A stretch of 13,366 nt of DNA from Bacillota bacterium (GCA_023415595.1 JAEZJW010000186.1:1-13366), one strand, 5' to 3'; shown: positions 1 through 6,905, counted from the first letter of the stretch. Notes: generated by a model not told the origin, from the sequence alone. Made by a program: numbers and translations.

Positions 1-139
1 CAAATACAATAGAACATGGATGTAGTAGTAAATATGTATGTTTCATAAAATTATTTGGTTCATCTGTGGTGTGAACTACAGAAAACCCACACTCCTTTAT
101 CAAAAATTGTATACGTTGAAAAAACAAAATAAAGTTGAT
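1..139 (-). other. Stop-free stretch after the last radical SAM gene; possible start of a further gene
   Basis: From the stop codon of the gene at 140-1201 to the window edge, this same frame on the minus strand has no stop for 46 codons. The latter part reads plausibly like protein (for example IKECGFSVVHTTDEPNNF). The only possible starts in frame are a TTG at 103-101, with no good ribosome site before it, and an ATG at 46-44, also without one. An AAAGGAG-like motif lies just after the TTG and does not serve it. It could be the beginning of a sixth operon gene, or a chance open stretch. I do not recognise the sequence, and no terminator is visible here. Confidence 0.2.
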
Positions 140-1201
140 TTATGGTACAGGATATACCGTTACATACCTTTCAATTGAATCTTCTTGATAATAAATCCAG
201 TCAGAACAATCTGCACAAGCACCTTGATAGACTTGATTTTCTAAGTTGCTTTTTAGTTCATCTAGTCTCCCATTTTTCATCAATTCAGTCAAGGAATAAT
301 CATAATCCCTAAGATTTCCCAATGAATTTTGACCTTCAAAATCGCAATAGCATGTAACAACATCACAATTACTTAAGATGCCAATTCTTTCTTCAAGTCC
401 TTTACACACCCCACGCTTCACAGAATAGTCGTGCTTATCAACGACAGACAAATCCAGCTCAACGCTATTTGCTCTGTTTGTAAAATTGTGGAACGCCGCA
501 TGAATACCATAATCGTGAAAATACTTAATAAATTCATTGCGTTCCGAACCATTGTCTGTATCAATCATAACCGCTTGAAGCTGCATTGGAATTTTTAGAA
601 AGTCTATATATTTTTTAAACTCCAATAGATTTTTTAATACCAATGGCAAATTGTCAACTCCACGTGTTCTTTTGTAGGTTTCACGATCTAAAGTAGATAT
701 AGATACTACGATATAATCTAAGCCCGAGGTGGCTAGTGCATGCCTTCTTTTTTCATCCAACAAGGACCCGTTTGTAGATATCCTTGTTTTTGCGCCCTTG
801 GATTTTATATAGCTTACACGTGTTAAGAAGTTGGGGTCTGTAAGCGGTTCCCCATAAAAATGCAACCAGATTCCATTGTCATTGAACAAATGATAATTCT
901 TATCAACAATTTTAAAAAAATCATCCATATTCATATGACCATTTCGAGTACGTCTTACGCAAATCGGACACTTATAGTTGCAAACACTGGTGACTTCAAG
1001 ATTTTTTATTGCAATACTACTCATAGTAACCTCAATTCTGCCAATATACGGCGATTCATATAATAATTCCGAGAAATAAGCCCAAAAATGTCTTTTTGTT
1101 AAAAATGACATGCCGGATTTATGCATACATTTCAATGCGATACTCCTGTTTGTATCTGTTTCAACATCGATTTTTACTGTATTATTTCCGTAGAACTTCA
1201 C
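140..1201 (-). CDS. Radical SAM protein with C-terminal cysteine-rich (SPASM/twitch-like) domain
   Basis: This is a predicted radical SAM enzyme of 353 residues, reductively cleaving S-adenosylmethionine to start radical chemistry; the substrate is unknown. The cluster motif C-x3-C-x2-C is Cys74, Cys78 and Cys81 (CNYKCPIC). A YGEPL version of the GGEP motif follows at about 116-120. The C-terminal part has Cys266, 279, 284, 286, 329 and 332, with a 'CYCDFEG...LGN' pattern typical of SPASM/twitch auxiliary-cluster domains. It is the last recognised gene of a five-gene operon, 68 bases after the nucleosidase. The start is uncertain. The GTG at 1201 has no clear ribosome site, whereas an ATG at 1024 (codon 60), 14 codons before the first cluster Cys, has GAGG five bases upstream. 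Extra N-terminal sequence is common in this family, so I keep the long form. The family call is firm; the function is not known. Confidence 0.88.
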   Translation of the reverse strand: MKFYGNNTVKIDVETDTNRSIALKCMHKSGMSFLTKRHFWAYFSELLYESPYIGRIEVTMSSIAIKNLEVTSVCNYKCPICVRRTRNGHMNMDDFFKIVDKNYHLFNDNGIWLHFYGEPLTDPNFLTRVSYIKSKGAKTRISTNGSLLDEKRRHALATSGLDYIVVSISTLDRETYKRTRGVDNLPLVLKNLLEFKKYIDFLKIPMQLQAVMIDTDNGSERNEFIKYFHDYGIHAAFHNFTNRANSVELDLSVVDKHDYSVKRGVCKGLEERIGILSNCDVVTCYCDFEGQNSLGNLRDYDYSLTELMKNGRLDELKSNLENQVYQGACADCSDWIYYQEDSIERYVTVYPVP

Positions 1202-1269
1202 GATAGGTTGCTGGTATTATCTCGACAATTAATGTTCGACAAATGATTTTTAACCACAGAGGTATTACT

Positions 1270-1935
1270 TTAATTTAAGCAATTAACATAGGATTCAATA
1301 TAATCAATTGCAGCTTCACTCTTTTGCTTAAAATGTACCTTAGTGTTTTCGTTCAATTCCCAAAAATTAATGGAGTCCGGTATATCTGAAACAACTAAGA
1401 AAGCGGTGAAACGATTTAAATTTATTTTTGCTGCATGTGCACAATAAACTATCTCCATATCCACAACATGACACCCGGCTAAACGTGCCTGCTCACAATG
1501 ACGAGATGCGTTAACCCCTAATAAGCAGGGGGAATAACCACATGTAACGGTATCAAATGTTCCCACAGTATCAAGTGGTAACACGTTCCCTAATGGATCT
1601 ATAGTATTTTCAACTTCATAAATTGATCCTATTGTAATATCTTCATATAGACTGCCTGCGTAACCATAAAAAATAACTTGTACACCTGAAAAAGCATATA
1701 AGACATCCTGGGAACATATCCCTTGTGGTATACCAACTATCATGCCCGTCAAACCATTTTTTGTTTGAAATAGTGAGTTGTAAAAAAAACCATCTTTATG
1801 AATCTCAGCGGATTGTAATAGGGCATTTAATTTATTAACTGCAGAGGGTATAGGCGTAATAATAACAATCTGAATATCCTTTGTTAAGCGCCCCAGCAGC
1901 GCTTGTTGTATTTTTTCTTGCTTTGAGTCACTCAT
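1270..1935 (-). CDS. Nucleosidase of the MTA/SAH nucleosidase / nucleoside phosphorylase family
   Basis: The 221-residue protein is close to the usual length (about 230) of 5'-methylthioadenosine/S-adenosylhomocysteine nucleosidases and related phosphorylases. Visible motifs are GYAGSL at 91-96, VDME at 158-161 (Glu161 in the ribose-contacting position) and SD at 183-184 (Asp184 in the position of the general acid). The ATG overlaps the stop of the upstream radical SAM gene by 8 bases, which implies translational coupling. Known MTA/SAH nucleosidases also hydrolyse 5'-deoxyadenosine, the inhibitory by-product of radical SAM enzymes. In an operon with three such enzymes, removal of 5'-deoxyadenosine is the likeliest job (inference). 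The protein is divergent, so a phosphorylase or a biosynthetic deglycosylase acting on a nucleoside intermediate remains possible. Confidence 0.78.
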   Translation of the reverse strand: MSDSKQEKIQQALLGRLTKDIQIVIITPIPSAVNKLNALLQSAEIHKDGFFYNSLFQTKNGLTGMIVGIPQGICSQDVLYAFSGVQVIFYGYAGSLYEDITIGSIYEVENTIDPLGNVLPLDTVGTFDTVTCGYSPCLLGVNASRHCEQARLAGCHVVDMEIVYCAHAAKINLNRFTAFLVVSDIPDSINFWELNENTKVHFKQKSEAAIDYIESYVNCLN

Positions 1936-3121
1936 CTTTATATAAAAGCTCCTTTACAGTCTCTAAGGCAAGTATTCCACTAGGGAGGTTTTGTATTTTA
2001 TTTAGCCCAAAGATAATATCTTTTACTGCCATATTAACAATTCGAGGTGTAATACTACATTCCCTTTTATCTTGTAATCTATCAAATCTCTTTAAACCAT
2101 CAAAGGGGCATCCTCCACCACAACTAGCTAATGCTATACATGAGGCACAGGGTTGGATGCCTTCTTCCGCTAACGACATCGGACAGTTTTTATTCAATTC
2201 CTCATTAGTTATATTTTTATAAACTGGGTCGTGGTCTATTTTTGAACAACGCACAATTGATTTGTCAGATAAGACTGTTATTTGAGATGTATGCAATGCA
2301 CACGAAAACTTCTTTATTTGTCCATTTAATAACGGTTTGATTCTCCAACTTATCTGCATAATTTCAGCGTTAATCATTTTCCTATGTTTATATATTTCTG
2401 ACAATGCATCACCATATTCCTCCCCAGAAACCTCATCAAAACAATTATCTGTCCAATGCGGCATACTATACCCAATTTTTAATGGATTAAAGGTTTTATC
2501 AATATGATTAATAACATCGGTAATAATTCTTACATTAGCTTTTGTTGCGACCATAAAAAACCCATATTGAACTCCTGCATTCATGAGGATATGAACACCT
2601 CTTATGATGTCGTTATACATATAACTTCCGTCTTTATAAATCCTCATTAAATTATCTTGAAATTGTGGTCCGTCTAATGAAATATAAACAAACACATTGC
2701 GTCGAGCAAGTTTCTTTGCCATTTCAGTAGTTAGTAAAGTACCATTCGTCGAAAACTTGATTTCGCCATCAAAGTTTTCCATAATAAAATTAATATCATC
2801 AAAACATAAAAGAGGCTCTCCCCCAATAATAAATATTTCCTTTATTTCTTTAAACCACGGTTGCGATCTTAGCCAATCCCATGACCCTTTTACGTTCATA
2901 CTTTCAGCTTTTTCTATTTTATTTCCATAAACAATACAATAAGAGCAGTTTCCATTGCACAAATATGTTATTTCTAACCGTATTTTTGTAAGTGTCGTAT
3001 CCATATAATTGTAAACTACTTTGTCTGGTATTGTATCCATCCAAAACCTATTTATATATGGAGAGAAATACACTTTTCTATTATTGGTTAAATTATATTC
3101 AATAAATTTTTCATTAAACAT
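1928..3121 (-). CDS. Radical SAM/SPASM domain protein
   Basis: Radical SAM enzyme with a full SPASM domain, 397 residues from the chosen start. The SAM-cluster motif is Cys55-x3-Cys59-x2-Cys62 (CNGNCSYC) and GGEPL is at 100-104. The C-terminal domain shows Cys274, 292 and 313, then the SPASM signature C-x2-C-x5-C-x3-C at Cys325, 328, 334 and 338, and a further Cys355. Proteins of this layout include sulfatase-maturating enzymes and peptide-modifying enzymes of RiPP pathways. The open frame extends to a GTG at 3130. I choose the ATG at 3121 because GAGGTG ends 6 bases before it, and this motif would be consumed by the GTG start. It begins 11 bases after the SDR stop. The substrate is unknown; family confidence is high. 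Confidence 0.93.
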   Translation of the reverse strand: MFNEKFIEYNLTNNRKVYFSPYINRFWMDTIPDKVVYNYMDTTLTKIRLEITYLCNGNCSYCIVYGNKIEKAESMNVKGSWDWLRSQPWFKEIKEIFIIGGEPLLCFDDINFIMENFDGEIKFSTNGTLLTTEMAKKLARRNVFVYISLDGPQFQDNLMRIYKDGSYMYNDIIRGVHILMNAGVQYGFFMVATKANVRIITDVINHIDKTFNPLKIGYSMPHWTDNCFDEVSGEEYGDALSEIYKHRKMINAEIMQISWRIKPLLNGQIKKFSCALHTSQITVLSDKSIVRCSKIDHDPVYKNITNEELNKNCPMSLAEEGIQPCASCIALASCGGGCPFDGLKRFDRLQDKRECSITPRIVNMAVKDIIFGLNKIQNLPSGILALETVKELLYKDE

Positions 3122-3131
3122 TATATTCACC

Positions 3132-3872
3132 TCATTTCTTATTTCTATTTACATCTAATACGGTACCACTATCAATTAATAATGTTTGTCCGGTCATTTT
3201 ATTATTGCTGGTAACTAAATACTTTACTAAATCATAAACATCATTCGCTTCAATTAAACCAAGCGGCATTCTATTCTCCGCTTTTAGCATCATCTCATCT
3301 ATTTTCTTGTCATTTTTTATATAAGTCTGTAAAAAATTCGTTCTAACTGAAGCCAAGGCTATGGTATTGACACGAATCTTATCCTTCAGCAATTCCATTG
3401 CCATAATTCTACTAAACATTTCAATTGCTGCCTTTGTTATTGCATACGGGGCACTTTTTTCCTGCTGTAACACAACCTGTTCAGAACTAAAATTGATAAT
3501 ATTACCGTTTTCGGACTTTCTTATGAAAGGTATGATATACTTGGACAATAAAAACGTACCTTTTAAATTAACATCAAACACCTTTTCCCATTCACGCAAT
3601 GGTAGTTCTTCTATAAAATATCTATCCTCGTAGCAAAAAATACCGGCTGCATTCACCAAATAATCGATTTTTTCTGTTTGTTTTGAAATTATACGAATAC
3701 AATTAATCACTTCACTTTCATTGCTGATATCACATTGATAAAAATTGATCTTATCAAGATTTACATTGTTTTTATCTAAACCAAATACCTCAACACCAGC
3801 ATCTCTGAGATTCTCTGCTATGCATTTTCCTATACCGGAAGCAACACCTGAGACTAAAGCAACTGTTTTCAT
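3132..3872 (-). CDS. Short-chain dehydrogenase/reductase (SDR), classical type
   Basis: NAD(P)-dependent oxidoreductase of 246 residues, the normal size for a classical SDR. The nucleotide-binding glycine motif is Gly9-x3-Gly13-Ile-Gly15. Asp33 ends the second strand, which favours NAD(H) over NADP(H). NAAG is at 74-77. The catalytic residues are Ser130, Tyr143 and Lys147 (YxxxK). The ribosome site is a GGGGG-type motif about 10 bases before the ATG. The gene sits 38 bases after one radical SAM gene and 11 bases before the next, so it is firmly within the operon. It probably oxidises or reduces an alcohol/ketone in the product or intermediate of the radical SAM steps (inference). The exact substrate cannot be read from the sequence. 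Confidence 0.95.
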   Translation of the reverse strand: MKTVALVSGVASGIGKCIAENLRDAGVEVFGLDKNNVNLDKINFYQCDISNESEVINCIRIISKQTEKIDYLVNAAGIFCYEDRYFIEELPLREWEKVFDVNLKGTFLLSKYIIPFIRKSENGNIINFSSEQVVLQQEKSAPYAITKAAIEMFSRIMAMELLKDKIRVNTIALASVRTNFLQTYIKNDKKIDEMMLKAENRMPLGLIEANDVYDLVKYLVTSNNKMTGQTLLIDSGTVLDVNRNKK

Positions 3873-3910
3873 CTTCCTAACCCCCTTCTAGGTAGGATGC
3901 TCCTCTATAT

Positions 3911-4909
3911 TTAAACAAATTTCAAGTATTCATTTAATGGGTCCTCGGAAATGTAGCTTCCATTGTGAATATTAGCCAATGCTGGACATCCACTATATCC
4001 GTATAAAGATTTCCTTTCGTCTAAAATAGCATTAATATTGCCACAAACTTCTATACAATTTCCCAAATTACCATTTTCCCACATTAAGGAAAACTCATTA
4101 TTATCGTCTAACTTGGAAATCCAAGAGCAAGGAGAAACTCTACCTTTTGAGTTTATATGAAATATACTATTTCCACCCGGACATGCAATGCTATTTGTAT
4201 TAAGCTGATGCCTTCGTTTCAAATCTATTTCAAAGGAATGATCACTATACTTTTCAATTAATTCACTTACTTTTTCATATAAATGAGGGTATTCTTCGCT
4301 TGGAATATGTATATCTGGATTTGCTTTTGCACGTCCCTCATGAACCAAAATATTAAAATTTAGTTTCGATATTCCTTTCTCTTTCGCAATGGATATAATA
4401 TCAGTAAGCTGATTGAGATTTTTCCTCCATATAATGGTACTCATTTTAGTGGTAATACCTTCATTTTTTAATATATCCAGCATACTTATCAAATAGTCAA
4501 ATGAACCTGGAACCCCACGAAAAATATCGTGCGTTTCTCCTATGCCGTCAAGACTCACAGAAACAGTATCTACACAGCGCTTAATTGTAGTAAGGTGTTT
4601 CGTAATCTCCAATCCATTGGTAGCAAGTATTATCTTTATTCCTAATGTATGTGCATATTGAAGAACCTCATCAATATCATTATAAAGAAGCGGTTCTCCC
4701 CCCGATATGTATAAATGCATTATTTGGTGATTATAAAGTTCTTTAAAAAGTTTTATAATTTTCTCTTTTGGTAAATCCTGCTGAGAATTATCTCCCGAAT
4801 TATTCATACAGTGTTTACAGGACATGTTACATCGATTAGTGATTTCAAAAAAAGCGCGTTTTACACCGTGCTCTCTATCACCAAATAAACATGCAGATGA
4901 TGATTTCAT
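3911..4909 (-). CDS. Radical SAM protein with C-terminal SPASM-like cysteines; first enzyme gene of the operon
   Basis: Radical SAM enzyme of 332 residues. The cluster motif is Cys27-x3-Cys31-x2-Cys34 (CNMSCKHC) close to the N terminus, followed by SGGEPL at 69-74. The C-terminal region holds Cys243 (CPGG), Cys261 (PCSW after a G-R-V-S turn), Cys285, Cys289 and Cys308 (GCPA). This resembles the 'GxVxPC...GN' part of SPASM domains in peptide-modifying enzymes such as PqqE-like proteins. The ATG is preceded by AGAGGTG at good spacing. It is the first enzyme gene after a leader of about 220 bases that carries a 16-codon ORF. The substrate is unknown; the nearby small peptide is only a candidate. 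Confidence 0.92.
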   Translation of the reverse strand: MKSSSACLFGDREHGVKRAFFEITNRCNMSCKHCMNNSGDNSQQDLPKEKIIKLFKELYNHQIMHLYISGGEPLLYNDIDEVLQYAHTLGIKIILATNGLEITKHLTTIKRCVDTVSVSLDGIGETHDIFRGVPGSFDYLISMLDILKNEGITTKMSTIIWRKNLNQLTDIISIAKEKGISKLNFNILVHEGRAKANPDIHIPSEEYPHLYEKVSELIEKYSDHSFEIDLKRRHQLNTNSIACPGGNSIFHINSKGRVSPCSWISKLDDNNEFSLMWENGNLGNCIEVCGNINAILDERKSLYGYSGCPALANIHNGSYISEDPLNEYLKFV

Positions 4910-5010
4910 AAGGCACCTCTTTTATTAATATTGTTATTAAATAATATAATCTTCCTAACACTAAATAAACTGCGAACCCACCATATTACAATTTCTACTG
5001 GACGAAACCG

Positions 5011-5061
5011 CTATGCCCGGGTCGCAAACTGACGTAATCGGCAAAAATAATATTTTTGCAT
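5011..5061 (-). CDS. Small ORF of 16 codons; candidate precursor or leader peptide
   Basis: The minus strand encodes MQKYYFCRLRQFATRA followed by TAG. GGGAGG lies 6 bases before the ATG, one of the best ribosome sites in the window. The gene is 101 bases upstream of the first radical SAM enzyme, in the same direction. The peptide has two adjacent Tyr, two Phe, one Cys and four basic residues, side chains that radical SAM peptide-modifying enzymes of known families can cross-link. It may be a very short precursor peptide, a regulatory leader peptide, or chance. Arguments against a gene are its size, the use of codons such as CGG and CGA that are rare in the neighbours, and that codons 2-7 coincide with a perfect DNA palindrome. 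Confidence 0.35.
   Translation of the reverse strand: MQKYYFCRLRQFATRA
5041..5059. repeat. Perfect 19-bp palindrome, possible operator
   Basis: GCAAAAATAATATTTTTGC is two 9-base arms around one central base, with no mismatch. It lies downstream of the predicted promoter, directly over the start codon of the 16-codon ORF. As DNA it looks like a binding site for a dimeric repressor. As RNA it could fold into a 7-bp stem with a 5-base loop that would partly hide the start codon. Its A/T richness makes chance less negligible than for a mixed sequence. Confidence 0.4.
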
Positions 5062-5139
5062 CACAAACCTCCCAAAAGGCAAAAATGTATAAAATTCACT
5101 GATTTATACTATTTTTTGTTATTTTTTATTATTTTTTAC

Positions 5140-5168
5140 ATTTTATTACCTTATTATGTAAAAGTCAA
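5140..5168 (-). promoter_or_regulatory. Candidate sigma-A promoter of the radical SAM operon
   Basis: On the minus strand TTGACT (5168-5163) is separated by 17 bases from TAAAAT (5145-5140); each box differs from the consensus by one base. Transcription would start near 5133, giving a leader of about 220 bases before the first radical SAM gene. The region is very A/T-rich, so -10-like hexamers are frequent and the call is moderate. Confidence 0.45.
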
Positions 5169-5281
5169 TAGAAAAATCGAAATATATGTAATTTACTGTA
5201 TTTATCGTATGAGAATTGTTATTAATTGTTATTATTTGTATAATAAAGACGAAAATTAATCCCATATTTAAAAAGGTAAAG

Positions 5282-5391
5282 TGTATAATGAGAATCCCAT
5301 TTGAACTCCAGACAACCCATATTGAGTAAATGCTTTTTATGTTGAATTTCTCGCTTTATAGTGAAAATCTTATTATGTTAATGAAATTCCA
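5282..5391 (+). mobile_element. Decayed left end of an IS21-like insertion sequence
   Basis: From GGTAAAGTGTA (5275) onward this stretch matches the sequence at 13240 and beyond in the same orientation; by eye about five in six of the first 57 bases agree. It keeps degraded versions of the repeat TGAGAATCCC at 5289, 5309, 5343, 5362 and 5382. The third spacing is about 7 bases shorter than in the other copy. Multiple short repeats inside a TG-starting end are typical of IS21-family elements. No recognisable transposase follows. Confidence 0.5.
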
Positions 5392-5640
5392 TATAATGAT
5401 GTTTTTCTCAATCATTCAGCTATAGTGGCATTATGGATACGATAAAAGTCGATTTATCTTCGATTTTTTGTAATCGGTAAATCCACCCCTGTGCTTCTTA
5501 TCATGCAATTGATGCCGGCGGTCTGTGCTTATTTACGTGCTATTTTTAAAAGTCATGGTTACAGTATGATTTCCCAAAAGATCTTATCCGTGGTAGAATC
5601 CGAACGCCGAGTGGGGACTTTTATCGTTCAGCTTTTTATC
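5392..5640. other. No recognised gene; remnant sequence between two IS ends
   Basis: The plus strand has a 65-codon stop-free stretch (5446-5640) with no start or ribosome site at its head, and I recognise no family in it. The middle of this segment is richer in G+C than the surroundings, so it is probably a piece of a foreign element rather than ordinary intergenic sequence. It lies between the decayed IS21-like end and the IS200 left end. Confidence 0.4.
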
Positions 5641-5772
5641 TAGTAGGGATATCTTTAAAAGACCACCAGCTATGCTGTGGATCCCAATAGCTTTTAGCTT
5701 TTTCATAAAAAACTCCTTTGTTATAATGAGTGTGGGTCTCAAACCGAACTAAAATATCAAAGGAGGTATCCA
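5641..5772 (+). mobile_element. Left end and 5' leader of an IS200/IS605-type element
   Basis: A hairpin at 5663-5680 (CCACCAGC, loop TAT, GCTGTGG, one bulge) resembles the subterminal hairpin recognised by IS200/IS605 TnpA. Downstream, AACTCCTTTG at 5711-5720 is the near-complement (9 of 10) of CAAAGGAGGT at 5758-5767, which contains the ribosome site of tnpA. This sequestering stem is a known way in which IS200 keeps its transposase poorly translated. The exact left tip is not resolved. Confidence 0.65.
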
Positions 5773-5871
5773 ATGGATAAGAGTACATCACTTCTACATG
5801 GGAATGTAAAACTGCTAAGCCATGTCAAGATAAATTTTCAAAATAAATACATTAAAAAAGGGTGCACTTAA
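5773..5871 (+). pseudogene. tnpA: Broken start of IS200-family transposase tnpA
   Basis: ATG at 5773 follows AGGAGG with 6-base spacing. The first codons (MDKSTSLL) and a nearby out-of-frame TGGGAATGTAAA (W-E-C-K) match the beginning of IS200 TnpA, which typically reads 'S-L-(S)-H-T-x-W-x-C-K-Y-H'. A small deletion around 5795-5805 shifts the frame, and the reading ends after 32 codons. The HUH motif and catalytic tyrosine are absent, so the element is dead and lacks nearly all of its gene. Confidence 0.6.
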
Positions 5872-5916
5872 TAAAGGTATTGAAATAAATATAAAAATTA
5901 CATTGAGTAGATTGTT

Positions 5917-5934
5917 ATTCCATTCAAATGGAAT
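5917..5934. repeat. Inverted repeat, 8-bp arms
   Basis: ATTCCATT, two bases, AATGGAAT. The arms can be extended by ATTG/CAAT if a two-base bulge is allowed. It lies soon after the IS200 remnant and could be the right-end hairpin left by that element, or unrelated. Apart from this and the repeat at 6028-6055, I see nothing else in 5872-6116. Confidence 0.35.
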
Positions 5935-6027
5935 CAATACCAAGTAAATGGATCTTTACAGAATTGGCTCAGTGTAAGAAACGATAATAAGTAATTTTTG
6001 AAACAGCCTGATCTTTTTGTTTAGAAT

Positions 6028-6055
6028 TTAGGAAACGAAATAGACCATTTCCTAA
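6028..6055. terminator. Inverted repeat downstream of the HAD gene, weak terminator candidate
   Basis: TTAGGAAA and TTTCCTAA are perfect 8-base complements 12 bases apart, about 60 bases beyond the stop of the HAD gene. The stem has only two G-C pairs, and no long U run follows on the minus strand. A terminator role is therefore doubtful. Confidence 0.3.
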
Positions 6056-6116
6056 AAGATTCAAATATGTAAACTTTGTTCTTTCCTTTATCACCGTAAA
6101 AAATCATATTAAAAGC

Positions 6117-6791
6117 CTACATATCCAAATAGCTCAGTACCCCAAGGGGACTTTCTATTTGGAAAAAATCATGTTTTCGCTTTGCAGCTCGTGTTGTTCC
6201 TTCATGTAAATACCAAACAGCTTGAACTGCCTTCATCCCTAGTCTTCTAGCAGTTTCTAACTCTTCACTGCCTCCGTCACTAACAAATATACAATCCTCT
6301 GCCTTAACTGAAAAGCCATACATACATCTTTGGAAAATCTCCTCTTCTGGCTTTTGAATTCCCTGTTCATATGAAAGATAAATAGCATCAAAATATTGCA
6401 CTAGTTCGCTTCTTCGAATTACATCGGCCTCCTCAGAAAAACAGTTACTTATTAATCCGATTAGAAACCCCATCTTTTTCAATTTTGAAAGCATTGGAAT
6501 GATTTCAGAATGTAATTGTTTAAAACACTCTTCCTTTGCTGCTATACGTTTTTCAGTGATTTTCTTTAAAAGTGTTTCAGAATAACAATGATTTTCTCTG
6601 AGAATCATTTCCAATACTTCCTCCAGTGCTAACTTCCCAATAGTGCGATCATGTTCAGTAGACCTCCAAAGCTCTTGAAATTTGTCATCTGGAATTCCTG
6701 CATCCTCCGCTATTTGAGTTCCAAAATATAGTGGACTATGATAGTGCGTAATTAAAGTTTCAAACATATCGAAAATAACTGCTCGTGTCAT
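6117..6791 (-). CDS. HAD-superfamily hydrolase
   Basis: This 224-residue protein is a haloacid dehalogenase-superfamily hydrolase of subclass I, likely a soluble small-molecule phosphatase. Motif I is FDMFETL, with nucleophile Asp8; the usual second Asp two residues on is Phe10, as in dehalogenases and some uncharacterised HAD members. Motif II is ISNC (Ser115), motif III is Lys147 (QKPEEEIF), and motif IV is SDGGSEEL with Asp172 and Glu177. Residues 15-90 form the helical cap. The start has GGAAGG 7 bases upstream. The gene stands alone between transposon remnants, about 670 bases from the nearest remnant coding region on one side and 245 on the other. Its link to either operon is unproven; it may be a bystander. 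Confidence 0.9.
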   Translation of the reverse strand: MTRAVIFDMFETLITHYHSPLYFGTQIAEDAGIPDDKFQELWRSTEHDRTIGKLALEEVLEMILRENHCYSETLLKKITEKRIAAKEECFKQLHSEIIPMLSKLKKMGFLIGLISNCFSEEADVIRRSELVQYFDAIYLSYEQGIQKPEEEIFQRCMYGFSVKAEDCIFVSDGGSEELETARRLGMKAVQAVWYLHEGTTRAAKRKHDFFQIESPLGVLSYLDM

Positions 6792-6870
6792 TGTTTTTCC
6801 TTCCTGAATTCAAATTAATCTTCTTATTAAGAATACATTAATTCCTCAAGTAATAACTCCCCGTTACTTA

Positions 6871-6905
6871 ACCATAGTTAGATTCGAATTGATTTAACCT
6901 ATGGT
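6871..6905. repeat. Bulged dyad upstream of the HAD gene
   Basis: ACCATAG-TTA and TTAACCTATGGT-type arms pair over about 10 bases with one bulge, around a centre containing the small palindrome ATTCGAAT. It lies about 80 bases before the HAD start. It could be an operator or RNA hairpin for that gene, or part of the non-coding end of the adjacent IS110 remnant. I see nothing else supportable in 6906-7119, apart from possible decayed transposase sequence near its right end. Confidence 0.3.

Larger units (their letters stand above)
4910..5132 (-). promoter_or_regulatory. Structured leader of the radical SAM operon
   Basis: This stretch lies between the predicted promoter and the first radical SAM gene. 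About 4985-5041 is clearly richer in G+C than its surroundings. On the minus strand the sequence TGCGACCC near 5018-5025 can pair with GGGTTCGCA near 4974-4982, with one bulged base, giving a possible stem between the 16-codon ORF and the enzyme gene. There is also a 7-codon ATG ORF without a ribosome site. I do not recognise a known riboswitch. The layout of a short translated ORF followed by a stem would suit attenuation or translational coupling, but no run of U after the stem is seen. Confidence 0.35.

Noticed and set aside
3119..3130. GTG at 3130 as start of the second radical SAM gene
   Set aside because: The GTG lies inside the GAGGTG ribosome site that serves the ATG at 3121, which is the better start.
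5056..5259. 67-codon plus-strand ORF rich in Tyr and Phe
   Set aside because: TTG start, low-complexity A/T sequence, and it runs opposite to the predicted promoter and leader of the radical SAM operon.
5446..5640. 65-codon stop-free plus-strand stretch in the IS graveyard
   Set aside because: No start codon with a ribosome site at its head and no family recognised; likely a fragment of an unrelated element.
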